Below, in pieces: positions 29,089-37,201 of a stretch of DNA of 44,632 nt. A program made the translations under genes and the position numbers. Below the pieces are notes generated by a model that worked only from the letters and a program-made list of their open reading frames with translations, was not told the DNA's origin and did not search any database. Source of the DNA: Nemertoderma westbladi (taxonomy: Eukaryota > Xenacoelomorpha > Nemertodermatida > Nemertodermatidae); assembly GCA_032718475.1 (NCBI GenBank), contig JAUCBJ010003977.1:1-44632 (forward strand), written 5' to 3'. The first letter of the stretch is position 1. Each line of letters begins with the position of its first letter.

Positions 29089-29181
29089 ATTGACGAGGCC
29101 ACGGGACATTTACCAGATTTAAATGAGAATAAACGCGGCCTCATTGTCGGTGAAATAGTGAAGTTTCGAGAATCCTATAAG
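29089..29181 (+). CDS. Internal coding exon, 31 codons, unidentified protein (partial)
   Basis: The segment lies between a polypyrimidine-TAG acceptor and the donor AAG|GTAATG. It is exactly 93 bp. Only one frame is open (phase 0), since the other two meet TGA or TAA within the exon. The peptide runs from IDEATGHLPD through NENKRGLIVGE to VKFRESYK, a plausible globular composition with no low complexity. Phase 0 at its end matches the open frame of the exon at 36987, giving the junction ESYK|DAQS, so the two are probably consecutive exons of one gene. I do not recognise the family. A chance acceptor-ORF-donor arrangement is possible but unlikely with both sites at consensus and a matching phase. 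A protein-level search with the joined exons would settle it. Confidence 0.65.
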
Positions 29182-29690
29182 GTAATGAAGTGAGAAAAAT
29201 ATATTCGCATCCAAATGTTAATATAAAAAAATATTCGTGAGAGAATATAATAATTACGAAAATACCGTTAAAATTTGGTTTGGGGGATATAATATCTGAT
29301 GTTTATTAGCAGTTTGTTTTAGTAGGTTATGTGTGAGAGTTCTAACAGCGTGCTGCCTTCCTTACAAATTCTAGATGAATCAATATTTATCGGGTTGATA
29401 ATACCAGCCTTATTATAATTGGCTGTCCCACTTGGAGCTACTCTTTATATAGAAACCTTGTGCTTCTCGCACACTTGTTTTACACGCGTGGTCTTCCTAT
29501 TGGTCAGGTGGGTGCTAAGATTGCTAAGTAGTTAGTTTGCCTAACTTACTGTGAGTTAGTTTCTGTTTGAACGCAGTTACTAAACTCGCAGTAAGGCGGC
29601 TGAGGGTTCAACTTAATACTCATGGAGAAGATATGGAGCATTATCTGTAAGTTGCAACGTTATTTATAATATATTGTCTTGTGTTGTGAG

Positions 29691-29725
29691 TGTTTTGTTT
29701 TGTTTTGTTTTGTAGTGTTTTGTTT
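29691..29725. repeat. (TGTTT)n microsatellite
   Basis: Four to five near-perfect TGTTT/TTTTG repeats, followed by an interrupted copy (TGTAGTGTTTTGTTTAG). Ordinary intronic simple repeat. Confidence 0.9.
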
Positions 29726-29768
29726 AGTTTGTTGTAGAGTGGTGTAATGTAATGTAGAAGTACTATTC

Positions 29769-29792
29769 GGGGGGGGGGGGGGGGGGGGGGGG
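29769..29792. repeat. Poly-G tract of 24 bases
   Basis: An uninterrupted run of 24 G on the plus strand. It could form quadruplex structures and its length is likely to be polymorphic or mis-sequenced. Confidence 0.97.
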
Positions 29793-30105
29793 TGCTTTTA
29801 ATGTAAATTACAAATCTACTTTTACGTAAATAGTTTAGTGTTTAGTTAGTTTAATTTATTGATAAAGAACAAATTAATAATCGAAATAATTATGCATCCA
29901 AATAACCTACAGAGAAGAATTCAAAGATAGCCACAAACAACTAATACAAAATAGTTATAACGGATAAATATTCTTGTCCAAATTTAATTGAGGCACAATC
30001 AAAACAATTATTACATACGGTAAGCCTAAATAATAAATGTATGTAAATAAACAAAAGTCGATTGCGTGTCAAAATAATTACAGCTGTACTAAAGATACTC
30101 AATAA

Positions 30106-30355
30106 GCAAGCAAGCAAACAGTCGGCCGAAACCGGAGGCGACCCAAAGGCTCCTCTTTCGATAGCTGCTACCCGAGGGTAGGGGTGGGCGCTACTCCTAT
30201 CCCAAGATTTGCTCCCAGTTATTTAACTGGTACTCATTTTATCGACCCCAGAGGATGAAAGGCTGAGTGGACCCTGGCGGGGCTGAACGTACAACCAATA
30301 GATTGCAGGCCCGGCGCTCAACCAACTGAGCTACCCCACCGTAGCTCCGCCACCG
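30106..30355 (-). mobile_element. tRNA-derived SINE with a conserved core, minus strand
   Basis: Read on the minus strand, the element starts near 30355 with a tRNA-like head. An A box (TAGCTCAGTTGG) is at 30333-30322 and a degenerate B box (GTACGTTCAGCCCC) at 30292-30279, at a spacing typical of RNA polymerase III internal promoters. Behind it, GGATGAAAGG and TACTCATTTTATCGACCCC (plus strand, 30231-30260) form a core that I recall from SINEs of cephalopods and other marine invertebrates; that link is from memory, not a search. The element ends in a (GCTTG-like) tail at 30106-30119. The 13-mer AGATACTCAATAA occurs directly on both sides (30093-30105 and 30356-30368), consistent with a target site duplication. 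It is not an intact tRNA gene: the cloverleaf stems are poor. Confidence 0.75.
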
Positions 30356-30673
30356 AGATACTCAATAAAGATACTCAATAAAGATACTCAATAAAGATAC
30401 TCAATAAAGATACTCAATAAAGATACTCAATAAAGATACTCAATAAAGATACTCAATAAAGATACTCAATAAAGATACTCAATAAAGATACTCAATAAAG
30501 ATACTCAATAAAGATACTCAATAAAGATACTCAATAAAGATACTCAATAAAGATACTCAATAAAGATACTCAATAAAGATACTCAATAAAGATACTCAAT
30601 AAAGATACTCAATAAAGATACTCAATAAAGATACTCAATAAAGATACTCAATAAAGATACTCAATAAAGATAC
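30356..30673. repeat. 13-bp minisatellite, about 24 near-perfect copies
   Basis: The unit GATACTCAATAAA is repeated without visible variation between the SINE head and the 3' end of the LINE. A single extra copy lies on the far side of the SINE at 30093-30105. Two origins fit: the array is the terminal repeat tail of the LINE, into which the SINE inserted; or the SINE target duplication seeded the array. On the minus strand the unit reads TTTATTGAGTATC and directly follows the ORF2 stop codon, which favours the first. Confidence 0.95.
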
Positions 30674-30904
30674 TTAAGACTCGAGGATACTTAAAGCACG
30701 ATTAATGAATAAACAGCACTGGTATAAATCGTTTATGTCGCTGAAAAATGATTCGATAGAGGAAAAATCAATGTGTTGAAAGTCTTGGCGCATTTCCGCT
30801 AGAGAACTGCAGGAGCGAATGACGTGGACCTCTGTCTGAACAGAACCACAGAGACACATACGGTTTTCAGGCGGCTGATTCGTTGATGCCCCCTCTTTGG
30901 GCAA
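30674..30904 (-). pseudogene. LINE ORF2 C-terminal Cys/His domain remnant
   Basis: The 76-residue frame contains ENRMCLCGSVQTEVHVIRSC, a C-x-C...H-x4-C pattern typical of the end of ORF2 in CR1/Jockey-like LINEs, and then MRQDF. It ends in LSILES and a stop at 30674, directly at the 13-bp tail. Only about 75 codons separate the LMDD active site from this domain, where several hundred would be expected, so the thumb and connecting region is deleted. Confidence 0.7.
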
Positions 30905-30913
30905 TTGGCGACC

Positions 30914-32112
30914 CTAATTATATGTAGCTCCGACAATTTTCGACACAAACCGAGACATTTCGCACTTCAACACGAAAAGGAAGGTAGTCAGTAGAGCTTC
31001 CATTAATAACGATAAACTTAGTTTTTTTAATATTAAATTAATAGACATATTGTATTCGTTGCAAAATTCCAGTAGGATAAACAACTTATGTGAAGCTGTG
31101 GCGCGAGATGAGGCAAGAACAACTGAGTCGTCCATTAACATCAACGAATGTAAGTTTTCCAATAAGCCATCAGGCGGGGATAGTTTTATTTAAAAAGGGA
31201 TTTATGTATATGGTGAAACACCAGGAGCGCCCTGTAGAACACCAATGGTGCTACGAATAAGATGGGAACCGATGATGCTAGCTGCTGTACTGTAGAATGT
31301 GCGAAGAGCACGAATCATTATCCCCCCACAGTCCATCGATATAAGCAACTTCCATAACTTATGACGTGAAACCTTATCATACGCTGTTGAGAAGTCAATG
31401 AAAATAAGGAATAACTTACACTTGAGGATTTACGGGCATAATCCATAAGCAGGTTTAAGGTTAGGATATGTTCTTCGCAGCATCTTTTTGAGTTCCAGCC
31501 TGCTCAATGTCGGGGGATGATGCCCACATGGCCAGACGTCTTGATAAAATGAAGTCATATAGCTTTGCTAATGAACTGAGGATTGAGATTACACGATAAT
31601 TGCTGCATAGAAAACGAGACCCCCGCTTGAACACAGCGACAAGGCGCGATAATGCCCAGGGGCATGGAACAAAAGAACCTAAGAAAATGTTATTAAAGAC
31701 TGTTACCAAGAGAACTAGCCATTCCATGGGTAAATATTTCAAAATTCCTGGCGAAATTCCGTCCGGACCTGCAAATTTTTTCGCTTTTAATTTATTGATT
31801 CCTTCCTCAACTTCAAGTAGGGTAATGGGAGAGTCCAGGAGAGGTATGTATGGGCAGTTAGAGGTGCTAAGGTCAACAGAAAGGGAGTCGACGCAAGAAT
31901 CATTAGATTTGTTTTTTTAGAAATGATTGGCAAACTCTTGCTCTGAAGGAGAATCGTTATTTAAATCACTTGCATCATTGGATTCTAGTCCTCCCTACCA
32001 GTTAATTCGAGACCATATAGTATGCTCATCGAGATTTGCAGCCAACCGTAACCAAACTGAGTTCTCATTAGTATTGGTAACCATATTGGCAGCAGTAGTT
32101 ACGTTGCCCAGA
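30914..32112 (-). pseudogene. LINE ORF2 linker and reverse transcriptase remnant
   Basis: The minus strand reads a linker (SPSEQEFANHF, with an in-frame TAG after INW near 32010) and then the reverse transcriptase in three frames. The first frame, open from about 31914 to 31461, has DSPITLLEVEEGI, AGPDG at 31772-31758 and then the NYRVISILSSLAKLYD block ending in EQAGTQK. The second, about 31430-31202, has LFLIFIDFSTAYDKV, which is motif A with both aspartates, and a degenerate motif B (GVLQGAPGVSP). The third, about 31174-30914, has LHSLMLMDDSVVLASS with the active site as LMDD (31138-31127), followed by LLEFCNEYNMSIN. Between the first two frames, CCEEHILTLNLLMDYA can be read in a further phase. 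The catalytic aspartates survive, but frameshifts and stops destroy the protein. Confidence 0.88.
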
Positions 32113-32691
32113 CTACACCTCCTCTACAAAAACACTTGCAGATTTTTGTGGGTTATTTATGATATCAAGGGTGGACGCTTCTTCAACCTGTAATGCCTTG
32201 GGCTCATGTGTGATGTGGTTATAACTTCCAAGATCAACAGATCGTTGTTTTGTCAGAGAGGCGGGTTGGCCAGACAGGGCAATACACACACAAAGCAATG
32301 GGTAGATGGTCTGAGGGCAAAGACTTTGAATAAACGGAATAGCAAGTTTACTTATTACAGCTCGATCTACTTCTGAAATAGGTACGCCTTTACGCATAAA
32401 AATGTTACCACCATTAATGCGTAAGTCATTGAAAAAGCTGAAACTCAAATTCAATAGTTCACAGTCCTGCAATAATTGGCATAACCGCCGACCATGCTCG
32501 TTATTTACATGATCATTGTGGTTCTCTGTATGAACAACCATAAGGCAATGAATTAGAGCTAATTTAAAGTAATAGATTACCAACTCGAGCATTAAAGTCC
32601 CCAATATTGTATAACCTAGGGTTTAGGTATTTTTCGCGTAGCGCGGCACAATTCCAAGAGAGTAAACTCAAAAAATCAGTTTGTTTGTGGC
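32113..32691 (-). pseudogene. LINE ORF2 endonuclease remnant with internal deletion
   Basis: An APE-type start, LLSWNCAALREK, is readable on the minus strand at about 32670-32625. The catalytic block GDFNARV follows at 32602-32582 in the same frame. In intact relatives these are separated by well over 100 residues, so most of the central endonuclease is deleted. After GDFNARVGNLLL a frameshift moves to the frame of 32604-32113. There HNDHVNNEHGRRL, LLQDCELLNLS and SEVDRAVISK (32376-32347) are the expected downstream endonuclease landmarks (SEID-like motif). The final SDH motif is not recognisable (LSGQPASL in its place). Not functional. Confidence 0.8.
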
Positions 32692-32694
32692 GAT

Positions 32695-33286
32695 TTAAAA
32701 AACCGTGGAGAATTTATAGATTATGACGTCATTTCTAAACACTACACGTTGCCTGTAATCAAACTTAACTACGTGACCCGCGTTCTCAGCTTTCTTCTTC
32801 TCATCGTAAACGACTTTAAGTAACCGACCCAGTTCTCTACTAATAGCCGGGTGCATTTCAGGTTTTAGATATACCTTATTAAATGGGTTAGGGGCTTGTT
32901 TCAGATTCTTAGCTGCACTCAGAATCGAATAACGCGATGGTGCGGAACTATTAAGTTTGATCAATAGTGGTCGCATTCTTACTCGTGTTGCAGTGGTAAC
33001 ACTACCAGTGTTATTATCGTTACCGATAATACGATACAGCCCGAAGGTCATCGACTGATAAACTCGTGATGGTTGCACCTCCGTTTGGGGGGTTTAGTGT
33101 TGCTGGCGGAGGAGGAGTCTGAACGGTTCCAGCAGTGGTAACGCTCGATATCCGGATTCTCGAACCAACGCCACCACTAATCGTAGATGGGGAAGCAAAG
33201 CATTTATCGCACAAGAGACCGGGTTTCAGACGATGTTGAGAAACACCACAGGCTTTGCAAACTCCCATCGGATAATTATGAAACAA
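32695..33286 (-). pseudogene. LINE ORF1 remnant (zinc-knuckle and nucleic-acid-binding type), frameshifted
   Basis: The first frame (33286-33020) opens with MFHNYPMGVCKACGVS and contains a C-x2-C ... C-x2-C pattern (CKAC at residues 9-12, CDKC at about 26-29), then a Pro/Thr/Ser-rich stretch. A second frame (33078-32695) carries the conserved part: RPLLIKLNSSAPSRYSILS, then AAKNLKQAPNPFNKVYLKPE, then a basic segment ending in DYRQRVVFRNDVIIYKF and a TAA at 32695. This resembles the ORF1 type with an RPLxVxL...AKxL...VYIKPD pattern found in invertebrate CR1/Jockey-like LINEs (from memory). Frame 1 ends in TAA near 33020, so one indel near there separates the two parts. ORF2 would begin almost immediately after. 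Confidence 0.75.
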
Positions 33287-33358
33287 TACAATAATAAAAC
33301 AATACCTTCACATTTGTATCAATAACAGACCCTCCAGTATTTGTTAATGTATGAAGTG

Positions 33359-33668
33359 TGTTACCATGTGGCTACTCAACCGGTCTAATTATGTTCTGAT
33401 CATTTTTCTATAGTTCCATTTTTCTCTAGTATTAATACGGTATTTAACTACTGTACATATATAGTGTATCGCTAGTGTTAAGTTTTAACTTTCTAGTCTA
33501 AGTTTAAAACTAGTTATTTTAGTTATTTAGTTAGTTTATTTAGTTATATAGTTATATATATTAAACTTTATAACTTTAGTTTGAATACAAAATAACTGTT
33601 TATTATTATTGTGAAAGTGAATCTAGAAAATTTAGTCTTCGTTCTAAAATGTTATACATTACGTTACA
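33359..33668 (+). mobile_element. Candidate LTR (310 bp) followed by a primer-binding-site-like sequence
   Basis: The stretch begins TGTTACCATG and ends ACATTACGTTACA, so it has the TG...CA ends of LTRs. It is AT-rich with several TATATA motifs. Three bases after its end lies TGGTGGGGCC (33672-33681), which would pair with a tRNA 3' end of the form GGCCCCACCA, as a primer binding site should. A second copy of ACATTACGTTACA occurs at 33700-33712. No second LTR, gag or pol is visible, so this is at most the 5' end of a truncated element. A chance AT-rich stretch remains possible. Confidence 0.4.
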
Positions 33669-33712
33669 CGTTGGTGGGGCCTTCGCGCAGCACGAGACTA
33701 CATTACGTTACA

Positions 33713-34300
33713 AAGTCTGAAACTATTGGTACCGACTGACAGACCGTCTGATTTTCGACAACACTTCAGATTCTTCTAAACTTTTGACAGGTCAAAAATT
33801 AGCGATGACGACAGACAACTCGTTAATGGTACCCATATGCTAAGGCTTCGCTCATTTCGTGGCTCGCCCCACATTAGGCCGTACATTACCTACTGTATTT
33901 ATAATAATGGTCATCATCATTGAATCGACATGTATAACAGGTGGGTGCAAAACTTAAATATTTAACTGATAGTTACTAAACTCGCTGAATTGCAAACATT
34001 ATTTAGCTATAGAAATAAGGTTTAGTATGAATCTCTACGGTATTCTATTGAATTTCTATCGAATAAAAAGACCAATTTATCGAAGATGTTTATGTTGTCA
34101 CTTCAGTCTGGTGAGTCTTTCGTTCGCAACATTGTTAGGTGATCGCTTATTAAGTAGTGAGACGTTCGCATTGAGGCGAAGTTGGGAAATGGTTGAAGGA
34201 TTATCGATGGACAAACACACCCCACCCCCCCCCCCCCCCCTCCCGCCTCCAACCCAGGTGGTTCAATTATTGGATTTTAGAGTTATAGAAAAGTACAGAT
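33713..34300. other. Unique or old-repeat intron sequence, no gene supported
   Basis: If the LTR call is right, the first part is untranslated leader of that element. Motifs CAGGTGGGTGC (33939-33949) and AGTTACTAAACTCGC (33971-33985) recur near 29505 and 29575. A 114-codon open frame at 34027-34371 runs through the poly-C tract and the minisatellite and has no recognisable domain, so it is not called. Confidence 0.5.
34225..34240. repeat. Poly-C tract of 16 bases
   Basis: Sixteen consecutive C, extended on both sides by C-rich sequence (CACCCCA and TCCCGCC). Simple repeat with no visible role. Confidence 0.95.
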
Positions 34301-34307
34301 ATCAATG

Positions 34308-34460
34308 CGAGAGACTCACGGCAATGTCAGTGACTCGCGGAAATGTGAGTGACTCGCGGCATTGTGAGTGACTCTGCCGTGAGTGAGTCACGGCAAAGTG
34401 AGTAACTCATGGCAATGTGAGTGACTCGCGGCCATGCGAGTGAATCACGGCAATGTGATC
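34308..34460. repeat. 19-bp imperfect minisatellite (GTGAGTGACTCGCGG core) with an inverted copy
   Basis: About eight diverged copies of GTGAGTGACTCGCGGCAAT, with G/A and C/T changes between units. Near 34372-34395 one copy is inverted, producing a perfect hairpin. After the last copy (GCAATGTGATCGCGG) the repeat fades into unique sequence. Confidence 0.85.
34375..34395. other. Perfect 8-bp inverted repeat with a 5-base loop
   Basis: TGCCGTGA at 34375-34382 and TCACGGCA at 34388-34395 are exact reverse complements separated by GTGAG. It is produced by head-to-head copies of the 19-bp repeat, so a regulatory role is not implied. Confidence 0.9.
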
Positions 34461-34939
34461 GCGGAATTTATATTAAATTTCTCTCCAATAACCTCTTCAT
34501 TTACAGATGAGTAATTGTTCTAGAAGTTGACGGACTCCCATTGGTTGAGTGGATTTGGTATCTAAGGACGGTATCCAGGGAATCTCAGACTATTACAACT
34601 CTATAGATTTTTACTGAAAATAATTGACGAGAACATCTTCTATAGGAAACATTTTATTGATAACTTGGTTACCTTGGTTACGTGGTTAATAATACCTGGT
34701 AGTATTTTATATACTCTGATACAGTGAGTGCGACACATTCAATTAACATACTATTGCAGAATCCGATGCATTGATCGTTAATAGGTTGGTCGAGGGGGAT
34801 AATTGGTCTAAAGAAAACCAGTGATGCAAACCCTTTGGACTCATATCGTGTCACAGGACTCAGATCTCAGGACTCCTAAATTAATGCAATCCAAGTGTCA
34901 TTTCAGGCCAGATATGTCGATCGGAAATATAGTTAATGT
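34461..34939. other. Unique intron sequence, nothing recognised
   Basis: About 480 bp of AT-rich sequence without convincing open frames, splice-bounded exons or repeat structure. GACTC and CAGGACTC words recur near 34850-34875 but form no array. Confidence 0.6.
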
Positions 34940-36956
34940 CTAATCCCTGCAATAGTGTCCTTGTAAATGTAACTATTTAATCCCTGTAACTATGCAACTA
35001 TTTAATCCCTGTAACTATCTAGCCCCTGTAACTATGCAACTATTTAATCCCTGTAACTATCTAGCCCCTGTAACTATGCAACTATTTAATCCCTGTAACT
35101 ATCTAGCCCCTGTAACTATGCAACTATTTAATCCCTGTAACTATCTAGCCCCTGTAACTATGCAACTATTTAATCCCTGTAACTATTATCCAACTATTTA
35201 TTCCCTGTAACTATGCAACTAATTATTCCCTGTAACTATGTAACTAAGTAATCCCTGTAACTATTTAATCCCTGTAACTATGCAACTATTTAATCCCTGT
35301 AACTATCCAGCCCTGTAACAATGGAACTATCCAGCCCATGTAACTATGCAACTATTTAATCCCTGTAACTATCCAGCCCATGTAACTATGCAACTATTTA
35401 ATCCCTGTAACTATCCAGCCCATGTATCTATGCAACTATTTAATCCCTGTAACTATCTAGCCCCTGTAACTATGCAACTATTTAATCCCTGTAACTATCT
35501 AGCCCCTGTAACTATGCAACTATTTAATCCCTGTAACTATCTAGCCCCTGTAACTATGCAACTATTTAATCCCTGTAACTATTATCCAACTATTTATTCC
35601 CTGTAACTATGCAACTAATTATTCCCTGTAACTATGTAACTAAGTAATCCCTGTAACTATTTAATCCCTGTAACTATGCAACTATTTAATCCCTGTAACT
35701 ATCCAGCCCTGTAACAATGGAACTATCCAGCCCATGTAACTATGCAACTATTTAATCCCTGTAACTATCCAGCCCATGTAACTATGCAACTATTTAATCC
35801 CTGTAACTATCCAGCCCATGTATCTATGCAACTATTTAATCCCTGTAACTATGCAACTATTTAATCCCTGTAACTATGCAACTATTTAATCCCTGTAACT
35901 ATCCAGCCCTGTAACAATGGAACTATCCAGCCCATGTAACTATGCAACTATTTAATCCCTCTAACTATCCAGCCCATGTAACTATGCAACTATTTAATCC
36001 CTGTAACTATCCAGCCCATGAACTATGCAACTATTTAATCCCTGTAACTATGCAACTATTTAATCCCTGTAACTATGCAACTATTTAATCCCTGTAACTA
36101 TCCAGCCCATCTAACTATGCAACTATTTAATCCCTGTAACTATCCAGCCCATGTAACTATGCAACTATTTAATCCCTGTAACTATGCAACTATTTAATCC
36201 CTGTAACTATGCAACTATTTAATCCCTGTAACTATCCAGCCCATGTAACTATGCAACTATTTAATCCCTGTAACTATCCAGCCCATGTAACTATGCAACT
36301 ATTTAATCCCTGTAACTATCCAGCCCATGTAACTATTCAACTATTTAATCCCTGTGACTATCCAGCCCATGTAACTATGCAACTATTTAATCCCTGGAAC
36401 TATGCAACTATTTAATCCCTGTAACTATCTAGCCCTGTAACTATGGAACTATCCAGCCCATGTAACTATGCAACTATTTAGTACCTGTAACTATATAACT
36501 ATTTAATCCCTGTAACTATCTGGCCCCTGTAACTATGTAACTATTTATTCCCTGTAACTATGAAAACATTTAATCCCTGTAACTATGAAAACATTTAATC
36601 CCTGTAACTATGCAACTATTTAATCCCTGTAACTATGCAACTATTTAATCCCTGTAACTATCCAGCCCATGTAACTATGCAACTATTTAATCCATGTAAC
36701 TATTTAATCCCTGTAACTATTTAATCCCTGTAGCCCCTGTAACTATTTAATCCCTGTAACTATTTAATCCCTGTAGCCCCTGTAACTAAGTAACTATCTA
36801 GCCCCTGTAACTATGAAAATATTTAATCCCTGTAACTATTTAATCCCTGTAGCCCCTGTAACTAAGTAACTATCTAGCCCCTGTAACTATGTAACTATTT
36901 AATACCTGTAACTATTTAATCCCTGTTTTTATCTGGTCCATGTAACTATGTAACAA
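34940..36956. repeat. Satellite C: 17/25-bp modules, mainly 42-bp units, upstream of the 36987 exon
   Basis: Two modules alternate: CTATGCAACTATTTAATCCC plus TGTAA (25 bp), and CTATCCAGCCCATGTAA or CTATCTAGCCCCTGTAA (17 bp). Together they make a 42-bp unit, 14 codons long, so short frames of MQLFNPCNYLAPVT or MQLFNPCNYPAHVT repeats stay open (34992-35210, 35346-35606, 36209-36415). They have no other coding feature and are not called as genes. A 396-bp tandem duplication is visible (35032-35456 matches 35428-35852). The right end, from about 36700, degenerates into shorter TATTTAATCCCTGTAGCCCC modules. The array stops about 30 bp before the exon, and the same word CCTGTAAC occurs once more at 36962-36969, just before the acceptor. 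Confidence 0.95.
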
Positions 36957-36986
36957 CCCCTCCTGTAACGAACGATTGGTTTGTAG
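36957..36986 (+). promoter_or_regulatory. Splice acceptor region of the 215-bp exon
   Basis: The 30 bp after satellite C end in GGTTTGTAG, with the AG at 36985-36986. The pyrimidine tract is weak. CTGTAACGAAC lies about 15-20 bases upstream of the AG, the right distance for a branch point, and resembles the TGTAAC word repeated throughout satellite C. Confidence 0.5.
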
Positions 36987-37201
36987 GACGCGCAGTCTGG
37001 TATATTGGAGGAGGACGATAAACGACACCATCGGGAGAGAGTTCGTCGTGAAATCGAGAAAAGGGAGCGAGAGAAACGGGATCGGAGCCATCGGCACCGA
37101 GATTACGATGATCGGAGGGCGAGGGAACAGCATTCTAGAGACGATAGACGGCCGAATCTCGATAATATACCGTCCAGGAGAGCCCCTAAGAGTTCTACTA
37201 G
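36987..37201 (+). CDS. Internal coding exon, Arg/Glu/Asp/His-rich segment of an unidentified protein (partial)
   Basis: The exon runs from the TAG acceptor to the donor ACTAG|GTTAGTG at 37202. In phase 0, which matches the end of the 29089 exon, it codes DAQSGILEEDD and then about 40 residues of alternating Arg, Glu, Asp and His (for example RHHRERVRREIEKREREK and RSHRHRDYDDRR), ending PSRRAPKSST plus a split codon (71 codons and 2 nt). Such RE/RD-rich, helix-forming segments are common in nuclear and splicing-related proteins, but I cannot name the family. The last 41 nt, from GATAATATACCG at 37161, are the unit that satellite B repeats. Without splicing, the frame would continue through unit 2 and stop at 37302-37304 after the first 50-bp unit shifts it. 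Confidence 0.75.

Larger units (their letters stand above)
29182..30090. other. AT-rich intron sequence; old repeat remnants possible, no gene
   Basis: No coding exon is visible here. The part after 29325 (TGTGAGAGTTCTAAC) has a TATA-like TTTATATAGAA near 29443. It also has two short motifs, CAGGTGGGTGC at 29505 and AGTTACTAAACTCGC at 29575, that recur at 33939 and 33971. This suggests remnants of one dispersed element family in both places, perhaps an LTR or its leader, but no terminal repeats or target duplications could be defined. Confidence 0.5.
30674..33290 (-). mobile_element. Decayed non-LTR retrotransposon (CR1/Jockey-like LINE), minus strand
   Basis: Read on the minus strand, the order is: an ORF1-like protein with a zinc-knuckle-like Cys motif (33286-32695), an APE-type endonuclease (about 32690-32113), a linker and reverse transcriptase (about 32080-30914), and a Cys/His C-terminal domain (30904-30674). 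A 13-bp repeat tail follows. Frames change at many points and several stops interrupt the reading, so the copy is dead. Intact relatives should be about 4-5 kb; this one is 2.6 kb. The missing length falls at two places: inside the endonuclease, and between the reverse transcriptase active site and the C-terminal domain. It sits antisense inside the presumed intron of the plus-strand gene. Confidence 0.85.

Noticed and set aside
29089-29181. The exon length of 93 bp equals three satellite A units
   Set aside because: The exon sequence is not made of A units, and 93 also equals 31 codons. The numerical match alone is best treated as coincidence.
30279-30340. A functional tRNA gene
   Set aside because: A and B boxes are present, but the acceptor and anticodon stems do not pair well and the sequence continues into a SINE core and tail.
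31600-32193. Two plus-strand open frames over the LINE (31600-31920 and 31927-32193)
   Set aside because: They lie antisense to clearly recognisable reverse transcriptase and linker sequence on the minus strand and show no domain of their own.
34027-34371. A 114-codon plus-strand open frame
   Set aside because: It crosses a poly-C tract and a minisatellite, has no splice or family support and an unremarkable composition.
34992-36415. Open frames of MQLFNPCNY repeats in satellite C
   Set aside because: A 42-bp unit without stops in one frame gives them automatically. There are no flanking coding signals, and the frames break wherever the unit length changes.
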